DNA from: Paragordius varius
Lineage: Eukaryota > Nematomorpha
NCBI GenBank assembly: GCA_964247055.1
Contig: OZ176056.1
Location: 5,828,001-5,892,000 of the forward strand
Length of the DNA stretch: 64,000 nt
Direction: 5' to 3'
How positions within the stretch are numbered: the stretch's first letter is position 1; each line of letters begins with the position of its first letter. A program made the position numbers and the translations under genes. Below, piece by piece: positions 10,301-21,934 of the stretch. The notes under the pieces are model-generated. The model was not told the origin of the DNA. It saw only the letters and a list, made by a program, of their open reading frames with translations, and searched no databases.

Positions 10301-13300
10301 AATATAAAAATTTATACCCTTGGCCAAATCAAAATTATAGGGTAGGATTTCGCTCAGAAAAACACAAAAGTCCAAAGGAGATGCTATATTCTGTGATCCA
10401 TCCTTTCGATTTCCAGGTATTTTCATTTGTCCCGCATTAAATATATTGTCAAATCTGTATTGAGTAGAAGAAAAAAAATTCATATCAAATCTTATGAAAG
10501 AAAAATGAGAAGATTATAATATATCTTAATATTTTCGCACTTAAATATACGACCAGTTAATTCATTGCGGACGTAAATGGCTTTAATATTCATAGGGGTA
10601 TCCGTAGGAGACGATGCCTTATTGGAGTAGGATAAATATATAGCTTGTAGCACACCAAGGTTTGGATGCTATAAGGTAATATTAACAAAATATTTATTTG
10701 TACCATTTAGTTAACCTAATAATTAATCGACGGTACATTACATTTCAGACCATTAAAACAATAGCAGGATGACCTGGTTCACAATTTTAATAGTAAATTG
10801 TAATGGTTTTGTAAAAAAGCATTTTATATGCCTATTTTAATTCTTTGCTTTGTATAAAATATTATACCATTTACACACCTCAAATTCATGAAGCACTTCA
10901 AATTAACCCATGATTTCAAATTCCCCGTTGAACATTCGAAATTCACCCAAAAATATATTAAGTGTTTTTTGATCTAACTAGCTCATCATTTATATGAAGT
11001 ATTTATGGCATTATCATTATTTTCTGGATGTTAATTTTAAACAATTTTTTATATTTAAATAGATGTATTACTGATTTTAAAAACAATTTTTAGGGTAAAT
11101 TCTGAAAATGTGAATTTTAAATAATCAAGGGTGAATTGAAGTGTAAATTGCATACACCGGTTAAATATTAAATAAAGAGTACTTTTCTAATTAACCAACA
11201 ATCAATATCGGCTTTATAACCATTTGCATTACGTTTACTTTAAAAACAGAAAATTAAATGGTTCTTTTATTGATGTAAATCTCTTATGGCAGAACATGAG
11301 CGATGAATTTTCCTGCTTCAAAAAAAATATTAAAATTAAAACAAAATTTTTGAAAGAATGCCAGAACATATCATTTAAAACTGTAATGACTAAGCAGAAA
11401 GCAAAGAAAAAGTCATTTGGTTGCCATATTAAAACCTACATTTAAATCTAATTTAATTAAATACATTTCAGTTAAATACATTATCAATTAATAACTACGT
11501 TTCGGCTGAAACTTAGGTGTAATTGTTAAATTTTATAAGAAACTAGAGACGCATCTGCCTAAAATAAAATTTAGGTTGAAATATCATTAATTTACGAGAA
11601 CCTTAAATTCGAATTCCAACGAATTTTCCGAGGGTAAAAGGATTGGTGTCTTCTTTAGATGACCCATGAGAGTAAAACCAGGCAATTTAAAGACGGTATA
11701 AAATGTGATGGGTTTAATTGGGCAAAACACCATTTTATACGGTATTTCTATCATAATGATATAATTATTATTAATAAAATTTCGTGTAAAATTTAAAACA
11801 TAAAATTCAATTAATATTGAATAATGTATGATTTTATCGAATTATAAATTTTTTAAGAATTCACAATTACTAGTCGAAAAACCCATGCATTTAATATTTC
11901 CAGCTTCTTATCTTTGATTGTAATATTTTTAATTGAAACTTGCATATATATTATATATTCATTCTATTTTAACGAAAAGATTAAACAGTATGCATTTTAA
12001 AGCTGGCTTATTGACATTGGAGTTAGTCAATTGACACACAGAAACAAATCCCAATAATCTTACCTATATTGATGTAAGTGTTTGTAAAGCAAAAGTAATC
12101 CACGGTACCCAAAGTTTGAATGTAATGTAAAAATTGTTCACATTCGTCAGCACATCGGATAAAAGCATAGCGTTTATAATATTTTCTATGCCGAACAAAA
12201 AAATGCATAAATTATTATTGAATCAATATACAGTATGAGTAAGTATATATTGGAAAGTAAAATATTGCCAAATAATAGTATATTAAACAAAGAGAATTAT
12301 TGACAAATAATAATAAAAAGTGAAAAAATAACGCGAAAATTGTCAAAATACATAATGGTTTTTACAATCTTATGTTTAAAATCTAATAAAATATTTGTGA
12401 ATCCCATATATTTTTCGAATGCGATCCGTCGGATTTTTCGTTCCAAAAATGCGGCCTGCGAAGCCGTTTATGTTGAAAACCCATACTAGAGCTAAATTTT
12501 ATTATTTTTTTTATAGTTTTTTTTTCAGAATCACGTGAAACGTTTATAATTAAAACTTTTGTATGAATTATGTAATTTAATAAATAAATTATAGTGCTTA
12601 TAAATTTTAAATTTTTAGTAATAGCATAAGACATTCGTATATAGGTCATGAATAAGGCAGAAAATATTGATATTTATATACAGTTTAGAGTTCCTTTTTC
12701 CTTTTAAAAGGTAGGACTTAAATTATAACCGAACTCGCCTGCTCAGGGCTGACAGCGATGATTGAAAAATTGCGTATTTCTACCTCCAGTAAAAAAAATA
12801 TTAATAACTTTATTAGAAGCTCGAATTGTCGCACAAAAGCATCATCAGGAGTTGTTTAAAAAATAAGTGGAACCAAATAAATAAATTTTAATATGTGACT
12901 AATTAATATTTTCTTTAATTGCTATAACTATAATGGATAAAGAAAAATATCACAAAGGAAATCATTACAATCTAGTAGGTGCGTGTGGAACAAATTTTAT
13001 ATAACACATATATGTATATATATTAAGGTATCTAAATAATAAAAAATATAAATATTTAATATCAATACTTTATAAAGGATTGAGAATAAAAACTGTGGGT
13101 GCATGTGCCGCCTTCTCTTCGCGACTATTAGTAGATTCTAAGGACTGTATGAATAAGGATTCTTTGGTGAGTCTGGATTTGAGCTTCTTTGATTGCTAAG
13201 ATATCTACCGAAATAGAAGGTGGTCATTGTCCAAACAATGTAAGAATATGGCTGAATGCTTCTTACATGCTCTTTAAACTTCACCTTTAAGTCTCTTTTC

Positions 13301-15186
13301 TTGTCACAGCCTAACAATCATTGCAGTTTAACCTGTATGTATTCTCAGATTCGATATCGAGAGTTAAGAGAACGTTTGCTGTAGGTTTGTAGTAAACTTT
13401 TAAACCATTTTTTCTTTTTAGAATTTTGACAAGGTTGGTAGAATGTAGGGTAGGAATATATATTTACTTGCGATTATAATAGTAGACGATTGTGATTAAT
13501 TTGCAAAATACATGTCCGGTAGTGTTACAATTACACCGTGCCATTAGCAGAAGCGATTAACAATGATATATTGGATACTATGGCTAGGCAAAACCAGAAT
13601 ATGAAAGATATTCTGGACCAGATTGATGACCAAACTAGAAACGATTTGTAAAAAACATTAAAACGACCATACATATGTAACCCATCAATAATAAAGAAGA
13701 CATCAAAACGCTAAAGACGCACAAAGATCATAATGGCTTTAGATAAATTTGAATGCGAAAAAAATGTAAAAGAAATATTTCTAGATGAACTCACAAATAT
13801 TCCTTTTCCAATAACCTAAATCCTATATTAAATATAAGTCTTCAATTTTGTTAAGACCAATTGTTGGTTATAGAACAGCTTCTACCTATATAAAAAGTAG
13901 ATGTCTAACAAATCTATTCAATCTACTACGCAGTTATGTACATAGTGTTAAAAATTTGTTTGAATTGGCACAAAAAATATGCAACTTCATGTCAACAGAG
14001 AAAAAGTTATCGTTAATGTAACATCATCCACAAGTATTCAGCTTGACTAGAAGTTCTAGAGGAATTCGCTTAAAGACATAGGGACTTTTTTGAAAAGGAT
14101 TACCACATTAATTCAAGCCTCCTCTTAATCTAGAAAATTTTGTATACTCTTTTAGTTTTAAAAATAAATCTTATAAACTAAAAAAATGTATTCCTATAGG
14201 TAGCAGTTTTTCATTGGTGAACTGTGTCGTAGTACATTGAGAGGGTTTTAGCAAACAACGAAATAAAATTTTATAAAGGATATGGTGAGATGAGATATTA
14301 GTAAGTCTCAGAAATGAAATAAAATAAATTATTTATAGCGCTGAACAACTAATCGGAACTAACTTAATAAAGAAGAGAACATCGAAAATTCAATATGATT
14401 TTTAGCCATTGTCAAGCTAAAGTCCGCAATGACAGCCATATATCCATCGCCACAAAAGTTAATTATAGAAAATTTACAATTTCACTTTTCTATCTTTGGA
14501 GTGAATTCACCAACCATTCACCTACAAATGCACAGTATCCTGCTACATAAAGCGCACACTGCCGCTACCAAACACATTGGAAATGCAGATAAAGCAAACA
14601 AGTGAAATCGTGCAGTATCCTCTACACCAGAGAGATCACCAAGAGTGGAACACATCGGCTGTCAAAGCTGTCCTATCAGTGCCGATCAGTTCTGCTAATA
14701 ACTAGGTGCACACTGCAATACTACTGGACTGTGTTATACACACAATCGTCTACTATCATTGCCCCGATTAGTCGTAAAAATGTATGCCTACCCTACAACG
14801 GAACTTCTACCAACCTTAAATGCCGAAATTCTAAAAAAACAAAATAGTTTAAAAGTTTACAACAAACCTACAACAAAAGTTCTCTTAATGTTGTGAACTC
14901 GCGATATCGAATCAGAATACATTATACAGGTTATGCAATGACAGTCAAGAGATGGGACAGTTCAAAAGAGACATAAAGGTGTGAAATTTAAAGAGCATGT
15001 AAGAATTAGCCATTGTTTGGACATTATCCTTATTTATACAGTGCACAAAAGTATGGCTACCATATAGGCGTGAAGAGAAGCGGGACATATATCTCAGACT
15101 AAAATTATAATAAAAACCATAGCATTTTTGTTCCCATATCTTTGTATAGTATTGATATTAAATTTTTATTTATTATTTAGGTATCT

Positions 15187-15217
<31 letters not shown>

Positions 15218-18200
15218 TAGCGTTTGGAATAAAATATTATTAGTCCATAATAGAAATTTTTTTTTTAAAAAAAACAAGGGGATATTATAGACATGTGTAT
15301 TTACAACTAGGATTGTTTTTTTAAAAAAATAATTTTTATTCTTCTATGGACTAATATTGTTTTACTCCATACGCTACTGTATACACTGTGTGCAAAAAAA
15401 TTTTTAACGAAAAAAATTTTTTTTCATGAGATATGTGACCAGTGTATTCATTTGCCGCAAAATGTTATATTTGTTGACAACCTAGTTTTTGAAATATTGA
15501 GATAAAATTGAAATCGGGCAAAAGTGAAAATTAAGGAAATTCAAAAAAGAATAATAAAATTTGAAATATTATGGTTTATTATCATTTTAGGAGATAATTT
15601 TAATATATAAATAGCCTAAAATCATATAGTTTAAGTTTCTATGAAATTTCAGGTCAAAAGATGGCGTTTTTCTTTTGTCACACCTAAAAGACAAAATAAA
15701 TTCAATAAAACTATATTAAAATAATTTTTTTTAATTATTTACTACCTAAACTCACTATTAAAATCTTAAAATTCATATTTTATTCAGTAAAATAAACTTC
15801 TATATCAAAAATAAAACCAAAAATATTGTTTTTTATTTTTGCATTTTTTTGTCATCTGGTTTATGATTGTATAAAAAATTTATTCTGTTTTATTTTGGAT
15901 TCTCACATGATTAGGAATTATTAAGTATATAATTTATGCAAAATAGGAATTTAAAAGTAGTGAAATATCAACCAACAATCCGTTCACCAATACATAATTT
16001 GTCATAAAACAGACTTGTTAGAGGAAATCGTAAGGATTTTATGGTTGATACACTACTTTTAAATTTTATTTTGCATGAAATTTACACTTAATAATTCCTA
16101 ATCATGTGAGAATCCAAAATAAAACAGAATAAATTTTTTATACACTCATTAACCAGATGACAAAAAAATGCAAAAATAAAAAACAATATTTTTGGTTTAT
16201 TTTTGATATAGAAGTTTATTTCACTGAAATATGAATGTTAAGTTTTTAATAGTGAGTTTAGGTAGTAAATAATAAATAAAATAATTTTAATATAGTTTCA
16301 TTGATTTTATTTTGTCTTTTAGGACAAAAGAAAAACGCCATCTTTTGACCTGAAATTTTATCGAAGCCCAAACTATATGATTTTAGGCTATTTACATATT
16401 AAAATTATCTCCTAAAATGATAATAAACCATAATATTTCAGATTTTATCATGTTTTTTGAATTATCCTTAATTATCCTTAATTTTCACTTTTTGCCCGAT
16501 TTCGATTTTCTCTCAATATTTTAAAAACTAGGTTGTCAACAAAAAAAATTTTGCGGCAAATGACATTGGTCATAAGCTATCTCATGAAAAAAATTTTTTT
16601 CGTTAAATCAAAATGACCCTCTTTTTTGCACACAGTGCATATATATAAGAGTGCTGTGTGTTGGTATTAATTACATTTATACCATATGCGCCTACTAGAT
16701 TGTAACCTTCGTGATAATTTTCTTTATCCATTTAACCAATTAAAAATTTATTGATTAAGTCACATAATTTATATCAATGCATTTACATTATTTTAAGTTC
16801 GAGTTTTTATTTTAATATTTTTTTTTATCTTCTACATTATTCACGACGTATATATTTTTATACTATCAGATATTGAATCATTAAGAAGAGAAAATATGTA
16901 AACGTTTTTTTCTGGCGTAATTTGAAAAAAAGTTTTTCCAAGCCCATATTTTCGAAATCAACCAAATTAATAGAAGGCTTTTTTTCATGTATTATTAAAA
17001 ATGAGTTTGATAATTAAGGGATGGTAAGAAGGTTAGTTAGGCAAATTAAATGTGTAAATGATTAAAAGGTTAAATTTGTAGGGTTTTAATTTAATTCCAA
17101 TAAAATTTTGCTTAATGGTGTGAATATTTAAAGAAAAATCAAACCTTATATATTTGTCATTTTGATGATTGCTTTTGTCCAATAATTCCTTGATTCCATC
17201 ATATAATGTTTGACGCTCCAATTGCAATTTTATCCAACAACGTAAAAATCCGATGGGAGATTTCGTGATATCTCTAACTATTTTATGCTTCAATATGTTT
17301 CTAAAAAATTATTGATATAACATTTTTCAAAAAAAGTTATGTAACACAAAAAAGGTTACATTGCTATAAAACTTTAAGCCAGTTACGAATTATGACGATA
17401 AAAATATTTATATAATCGATAAATTCAAAGAATATAGGTAATATAATAAAAATTATTAAAGTTTAAAAAACACATCTAATAACACAACATCATTGGCATA
17501 TAAATAGTTTATAATTCCTATTTTTATACTCTAGCCCTTGTTAATCGATTTCGCCTGATATTAGCAAACAATGTATTCACTATCCAAATTTATATATAGG
17601 GGCATTTTAAATAAGAATTATTTGGTTAAATTATATAATGTAACAAACTCTAAATCATAGAGTAAAGTAGTAGGCATTTGGGATTGTTGAAGTAAAGAAG
17701 ATTGCAACACATCTCTCACATACAACTCCTTTGGCCAAATTGATTTGCTGATTAAGTTAAAGAAATTTGTTACAAACGGCATTTGTTTTGAAGTCGTCGA
17801 TAAAGTTTCGGCCTTTTTTAGTTTTTGTCCTTCATCTTTATGATTCAATTTTACATGTGATGTTTCATTTTCTGGTTTTATCATGTGATGATCATTAATT
17901 TTTAAAGAGCCCGTTGGTTTAAAAAGCTTTGTATTGGTATTATTAATTTCATCCTTCCTTTTTGGAATCTTCAAAGAAAAAGTTGACTTTTGAAACTTGC
18001 CCTTCTCAGGATTTTTATTTATGCAATTTTTTTCGCCGTTTATATTATGTTGAGGGTTAAGAGGTGTTGAGGTTAGTAATGTTGGACCATTTGACTCTTT
18101 GCATTTTTGATCATTATGCTTATACTTATGATTGGGATGTAAAAAATCAGTGTTTGTCTCTGATTTAAATAAATAGTATGATATTTGAATTAATAGATAA

Positions 18201-21200
18201 ATGCTTAACGTTATTTATATTACAGCAAATGACTACAAAAGAAATTGTCTAAAAGCGTTAATTTCTTAACCTATACAAACGCCTAAGCTATCATGTTTGG
18301 AAAAAAAAACGTTAACAATACTTGGATCGACTAGTAAGAGTATAGCATATTATTTATATACTTCATCTTTTGGCGTAGTTTTATATATATAAGGGCCATT
18401 TAAAATTTAAATATCTTAAAAAATATTTTTATGAATGGGCCAAATTTAAAAATATGCTTTCTTTTATTTTTTAAGCGAAAAATAAAAAAATTATATAAAA
18501 ATAAATCTTCCTCTGACTTTGCGCCCCCATTGTTTTCTGTAAATATTTTAAATCCCGAATACAACAGTAAATGTAAATTATGGTTAAAAAATATATCTAA
18601 TTAACTTTAGAGATCTTTCAAATTATTAATTATTAGCAAAATTTTCAAATTCATTGATTATAATATCATCCGTTCGTTTATATTGTATTTTAAAGCTATA
18701 ATTTGGGAATTTAGGAAACTGTAAAAAATCTAAGTTTTCCTCATCTAGAAAACAATATTTAATAATTGTATTTATACCAAAACAAATTTCAAAATAATAT
18801 ATGTTTAAACTTCCAGCTAGGGGTTAAAAACTACCCAAAAATGTCATCGTAAACAAAAAAATGAAAAGATTATAAATTGTTAATGTAAAGTTACAGTTGA
18901 AGTAAAATTATTATTCATTTTCATTATTGACAGATATAAGTAATAATACTTTTAGGAAAAGCGAGTTGTCTATACATCTATTAAATAATATTTTTCTTCT
19001 TTGTAGATTTTAACCTCAAAGTACAATTGTTAGATAATACTGTAAATGAGTTAGAAGTTAAATATGATTTTTCTACCGTCTTCATCTAATATAGGTGATA
19101 GAGTTGTATGCGTATCATTGGAAGCCACAGTTTCAAACTTAAATCTATAGGACGCTTTTTTGGTACTGATATTATGGGGTATTTTTTCAGTGTCATTTTT
19201 CGCCAACACTATAAAATATAAAAATAATTTACACATCCGTCAACACAAAATGACAAATTTCGTAATCAATATAAAAAACCTTTGGACACAACGCTATCGA
19301 TATTATCAGGAATTAGAAAATTTGCGTTTGTGAGCTTATTGGTTTTAACATCTACCGATGTATTTGATAATTGAGATTGGTTAAATAACTTTGTTGGCGA
19401 ATGAGGTATATGACGCAGTAAATGGTGCAACAATGCACATGAACGGTATAAGGAATGATTTTTGCGAGGAGAAGTTTCTTTCGAAATATTTTTTGTTTTT
19501 GGTGAAGTTTTGGAATTTGTGGCACTGGTGGGTATCATTGCATGATAATAATAATTAGAATTGAATTTATAACCATGACTCCATACTCGACACAATAGGT
19601 CACAAAACATGCCTAGGTAATTTATAATATATCTTAAATTTCATTAAAAAACACTAAATAATAAAATAAAATACATCGAACTATAGTAAATCAAGAAAAT
19701 TAAATATAACTACCAATTAAAGTATTTTCTGCAACAAAGCCAGGGAAATCACTCGTGAATGAGTCGATTAGATCATTATTTTGTGCTAATTGTGATATTT
19801 CTTTATAACTATTATCGATGTTGTATGTTTTTAAATTAAGATCACATAATTTATCATTGATTAACTTGTCGTTATATTTGTGTTCCTTGCATAATTTTTC
19901 TTTCAACATTCGTTTTGTCTAAAATATTCATTATTTACGATATAAAACTATTGTGTAAAATTATAATGATTAAAAAATACATTTATATAGAGTATGACTA
20001 AGTATACATTGTTAGAAAGTTTTTAATTATTGCCAAATAGTAAATAAAACAAAGGACAGTATTATTGGCTTATAGTTATATTTTCACTTTATATTTTTAT
20101 TAACCAATAATACTGCCCTTAGTTGTATATACTATTTGGCAATCATTAATAACATTCTATCAATGCATACTTACTCATACTGTAAAATCTAATACTAGGT
20201 TAGTAGGGAAACCATTGTGTCGCTTAAAAATACTTAAATAAATTACAATTTTGAACAAAAATATTGTCTTAGCAACTGTATATTAAATGACAATTGAGAA
20301 TACCATACACATTGGAATCAAAAAAATCTAACTAGTTCCAGTTCTAAAAAAGATGGTTACCCCATTATTGAGAACTTATTAACAAAATTATTGGCCTTGA
20401 TAGGTATTTTAATATTTTAATATACGTTGGCAAATGGATATTTAGTTATAACCTGTTTAAAAACTTAATTCATCGAACAAATATGATAAAACATAACGTT
20501 TGCGTATACTCTAATTTTAGTTTCATGTAACAAAGCACCGACAAATTTCCAATGGGCATTTGATATTTGGGTTGGTGATAATACGGGAATGTGTTCCACA
20601 TTATCGACTTTTTGAGAATTTGTGGGTATTTGAATTTTATTAGTGACCACATTTAAATTTGTATTGATTTGACCTTCTTCGATCTATATCATCATATAAA
20701 TTTGTTTTATTGATCAAAAGTGAATAAAAAATTATTTTACCTGATCTGCTTGATGACTGATAGAATTCCTTGATAAAATACATATTTTATAAAAAAAAAT
20801 TAATTAACAGATATATGTAAAACGGTATACCCAATTATCAACTCATTGATCAATATAAAATCTATTGGTATGTTTGTTTCAGATAATTGATATTGTTGAT
20901 TTTTTATGGAGCTCTTTACCGAGTGAATAAAATCTACAAAAAATATATTAAATTTTAGTGATCGCTTCAAAAATGCAAAACAGCAAATAAGATTAAAACA
21001 CAATTGCTATTTTGGTTATTAGTGGAAAAGTTTAATGCATCTTTTGACAGATTAAAAATAAAAAAGATCAATTTATACCATATATTTCAAAGACATTAAA
21101 GAATGCGTATTAATAACACAATCTTTAAAAGCGTATAAAACTTACGACAGAAAATCAATAATTTTATATTTAATTAATATAAATGGGGCGTTTTAATTAA

Positions 21201-21672
21201 ATTTGAATCAAACCGAAAATTACATACCTTTTTCACATATATTAATTGTGATGACATTCTTGAAGGCTTCAGCGGATGCAATAATTTTATCATTATTAAA
21301 TATTGAAACATCCATTTTTTCTACTGTAACAATCAATATCAAGATTAATAAATTATATTACATCCAGATAAAATAAAAAAAAATCAATGTAATTACAAAA
21401 GTTGGAAAGGTATCGCCTTAATACAACGGGTTCCAATAATTGTTGATTTGAAAGCAACATATGTAGGGATGAGAATTTCTATGCATAGAAAATGAAAATA
21501 AAATCAATTTTCGATTGTATTTTGTTGATAAATTACTGTAACATAAAAATGGTAAATATTTTACGGAAAAGTCTATATTTTCCATAATATGGTGAGATAT
21601 AAGAGATTGATTAATTGCCGGCGAATGAAATGGTGAATTTGTTTCTTGATGACATAACTTCATCATTTTCAT
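7388..21672 (-). CDS. Unrecognised multi-exon host gene (or two genes)
   Basis: Minus-strand coding segments bounded by plausible splice sites lie at about 21,560-21,672 (start MKMMKLCHQE), 21,228-21,323, 20,831-20,933, 20,510-20,683, 19,714-19,918, 19,280-19,612, 19,077-19,208, 17,630-18,159, 17,145-17,300, 12,064-12,185, 10,318-10,495, 9,844-10,084, 8,235-8,568 and 7,388-7,565 (stop 7388-7390). Strong donors (GTAAGT, GTAAGA) follow the segments ending at 8,235 and 12,064. Together they give roughly 950 residues. The segment at 17.6-18.2 kb is low-complexity and polar. Others look like folded protein, for example 'RCADECEQFLHYIQTLG' and 'NDFLRKLLCFHSQGWDD'. I cannot name the family. The frame stays open to a stop near 17,618 without a good donor, so a gene boundary there is possible. 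Exon joins were not all phase-checked. Confidence 0.5.
9301..9573. mobile_element. hAT-type non-autonomous element with 8-bp TSD
   Basis: The element at 9309-9565 is flanked by a perfect 8-bp direct repeat TAGTCTAA (9301-9308 and 9566-9573). Imperfect inverted ends read 'ggagggatgcccaacat' on the left and 'ggagtgtctaaaaggcgg' as complement on the right, followed inward by 'caggccgca' and 'gcgggccgc'. TSD length and GC-rich subterminal blocks fit hAT. No coding capacity in 257 bp. Confidence 0.75.
10862..11155. repeat. MITE family with TACCATTTMCACCTC ends, copy A
   Basis: The left end 'taccatttacacacctcaaa' is inverted at the right end as 'gaattgaagtgtaaattgc'. Internal blocks 'aattcaccc' and 'agggtgaatt' are also inverted. 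A related copy is at 34,332-34,570 and a partial one ends near 30,108. Confidence 0.6.
12231..12330 (+). repeat. Half copy of CAGTATGAGTAAGTAT MITE
   Basis: It begins CAGTATGAGTAAGTATA after a TA and continues with 'attgccaaata', matching one arm of the palindromic element at 19,989-20,182. The opposite arm is missing. Confidence 0.6.
12692..12785 (-). repeat. SINE body fragment
   Basis: The stretch shares 'ctcgcctgc.cagggctgacag.gatgat' and 'gta.gacttaaatt.ta.cc' with the fuller SINE at 35,570-35,752, in the same orientation. The tRNA-like head is lost. Confidence 0.55.
15215..15379. mobile_element. 165-bp palindromic MITE with TA target duplication
   Basis: It starts CAGTAGCGTTTGGA and ends TCCATACGCTACTG, with 'attagtccata' and 'tatggactaatatt' as further inverted blocks. 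It is flanked by TA on both sides, beside a TA microsatellite. The structure fits a Tc1/mariner-type non-autonomous element. It has no coding capacity. Confidence 0.8.
15384..16637. mobile_element. Long palindromic fold-back element, copy 2
   Basis: Ends (CACTGTGTGCA and GCACACAGTG), arm sequence and length (1.25 kb) match copy 1 at 5,181-6,356. Its left flank is TA, immediately abutting the 165-bp MITE. It sits inside the right arm of the Penelope-like inverted repeat, so it inserted later. Confidence 0.87.
19989..20182. repeat. Palindromic MITE, AGTATGAGTAAGTATACATT ends
   Basis: The left arm ('agtatgactaagtatacatt', 'attgccaaatagta', 'cagtattattgg') is the inverted complement of the right arm ('ccaataatactg', 'tactatttggcaat', 'cttactcatact'). 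It lies in an intron of the unknown minus-strand gene. Confidence 0.78.
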
Positions 21673-21726
21673 AAAAAAGGATAAATAGTTTTAACTATTG
21701 CCATCTTGTTGATCTAAATTATTAAA

Positions 21727-21736
<10 letters not shown>

Positions 21737-21757
<21 letters not shown>
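21737..21757. repeat. TA microsatellite
   Basis: Simple (TA)n run of about ten units. Similar tracts occur at 15,185-15,214, 33,349-33,375, 34,313-34,333 and 41,776-41,796. Confidence 0.85.
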
Positions 21758-21934
21758 ATAATTTTTGACGATTTAATCGGTCGTACCAAAAATGATTTCA
21801 TTGGTAATTCGATTGGTGTAAATGCATGTTGCCTAATCAGTGTCAAACAAATAGAGGTAACCATACTTAGTTCAAATATATAATCCCATATTTATTGCTA
21901 AGTTGCATAGCAAATGGGAAATAGGCTTTCAATT

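Larger units (their letters stand above)
12820..16770. mobile_element. Penelope-like retroelement in inverted arrangement
   Basis: Plus-strand sequence near 13,850-14,000 reads 'LRPIVGYRTAST' and then a helix-rich segment, matching the Penelope RT signature LRPIVSS...TY. Downstream at 14,780-15,110 (+) come 'YNGTSTNLKCRNSK', 'YNKPTTKVL' and 'KRDIKV.FKEH', fitting the RT-to-GIY-YIG linker and the endonuclease. The same 3' part recurs on the minus strand at 13,480-13,090 ('YYKPTANVLL', 'FKEHVRS'), so the two ends are inverted copies. The inverted similarity runs outward to about 12,890 on the left and resumes at 16,640-16,770 on the right, after two younger insertions (15,215-15,379 and 15,384-16,637). 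Coding is interrupted in many places and the copy is not functional. It lies in an intron of the unknown minus-strand gene. Confidence 0.7.
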
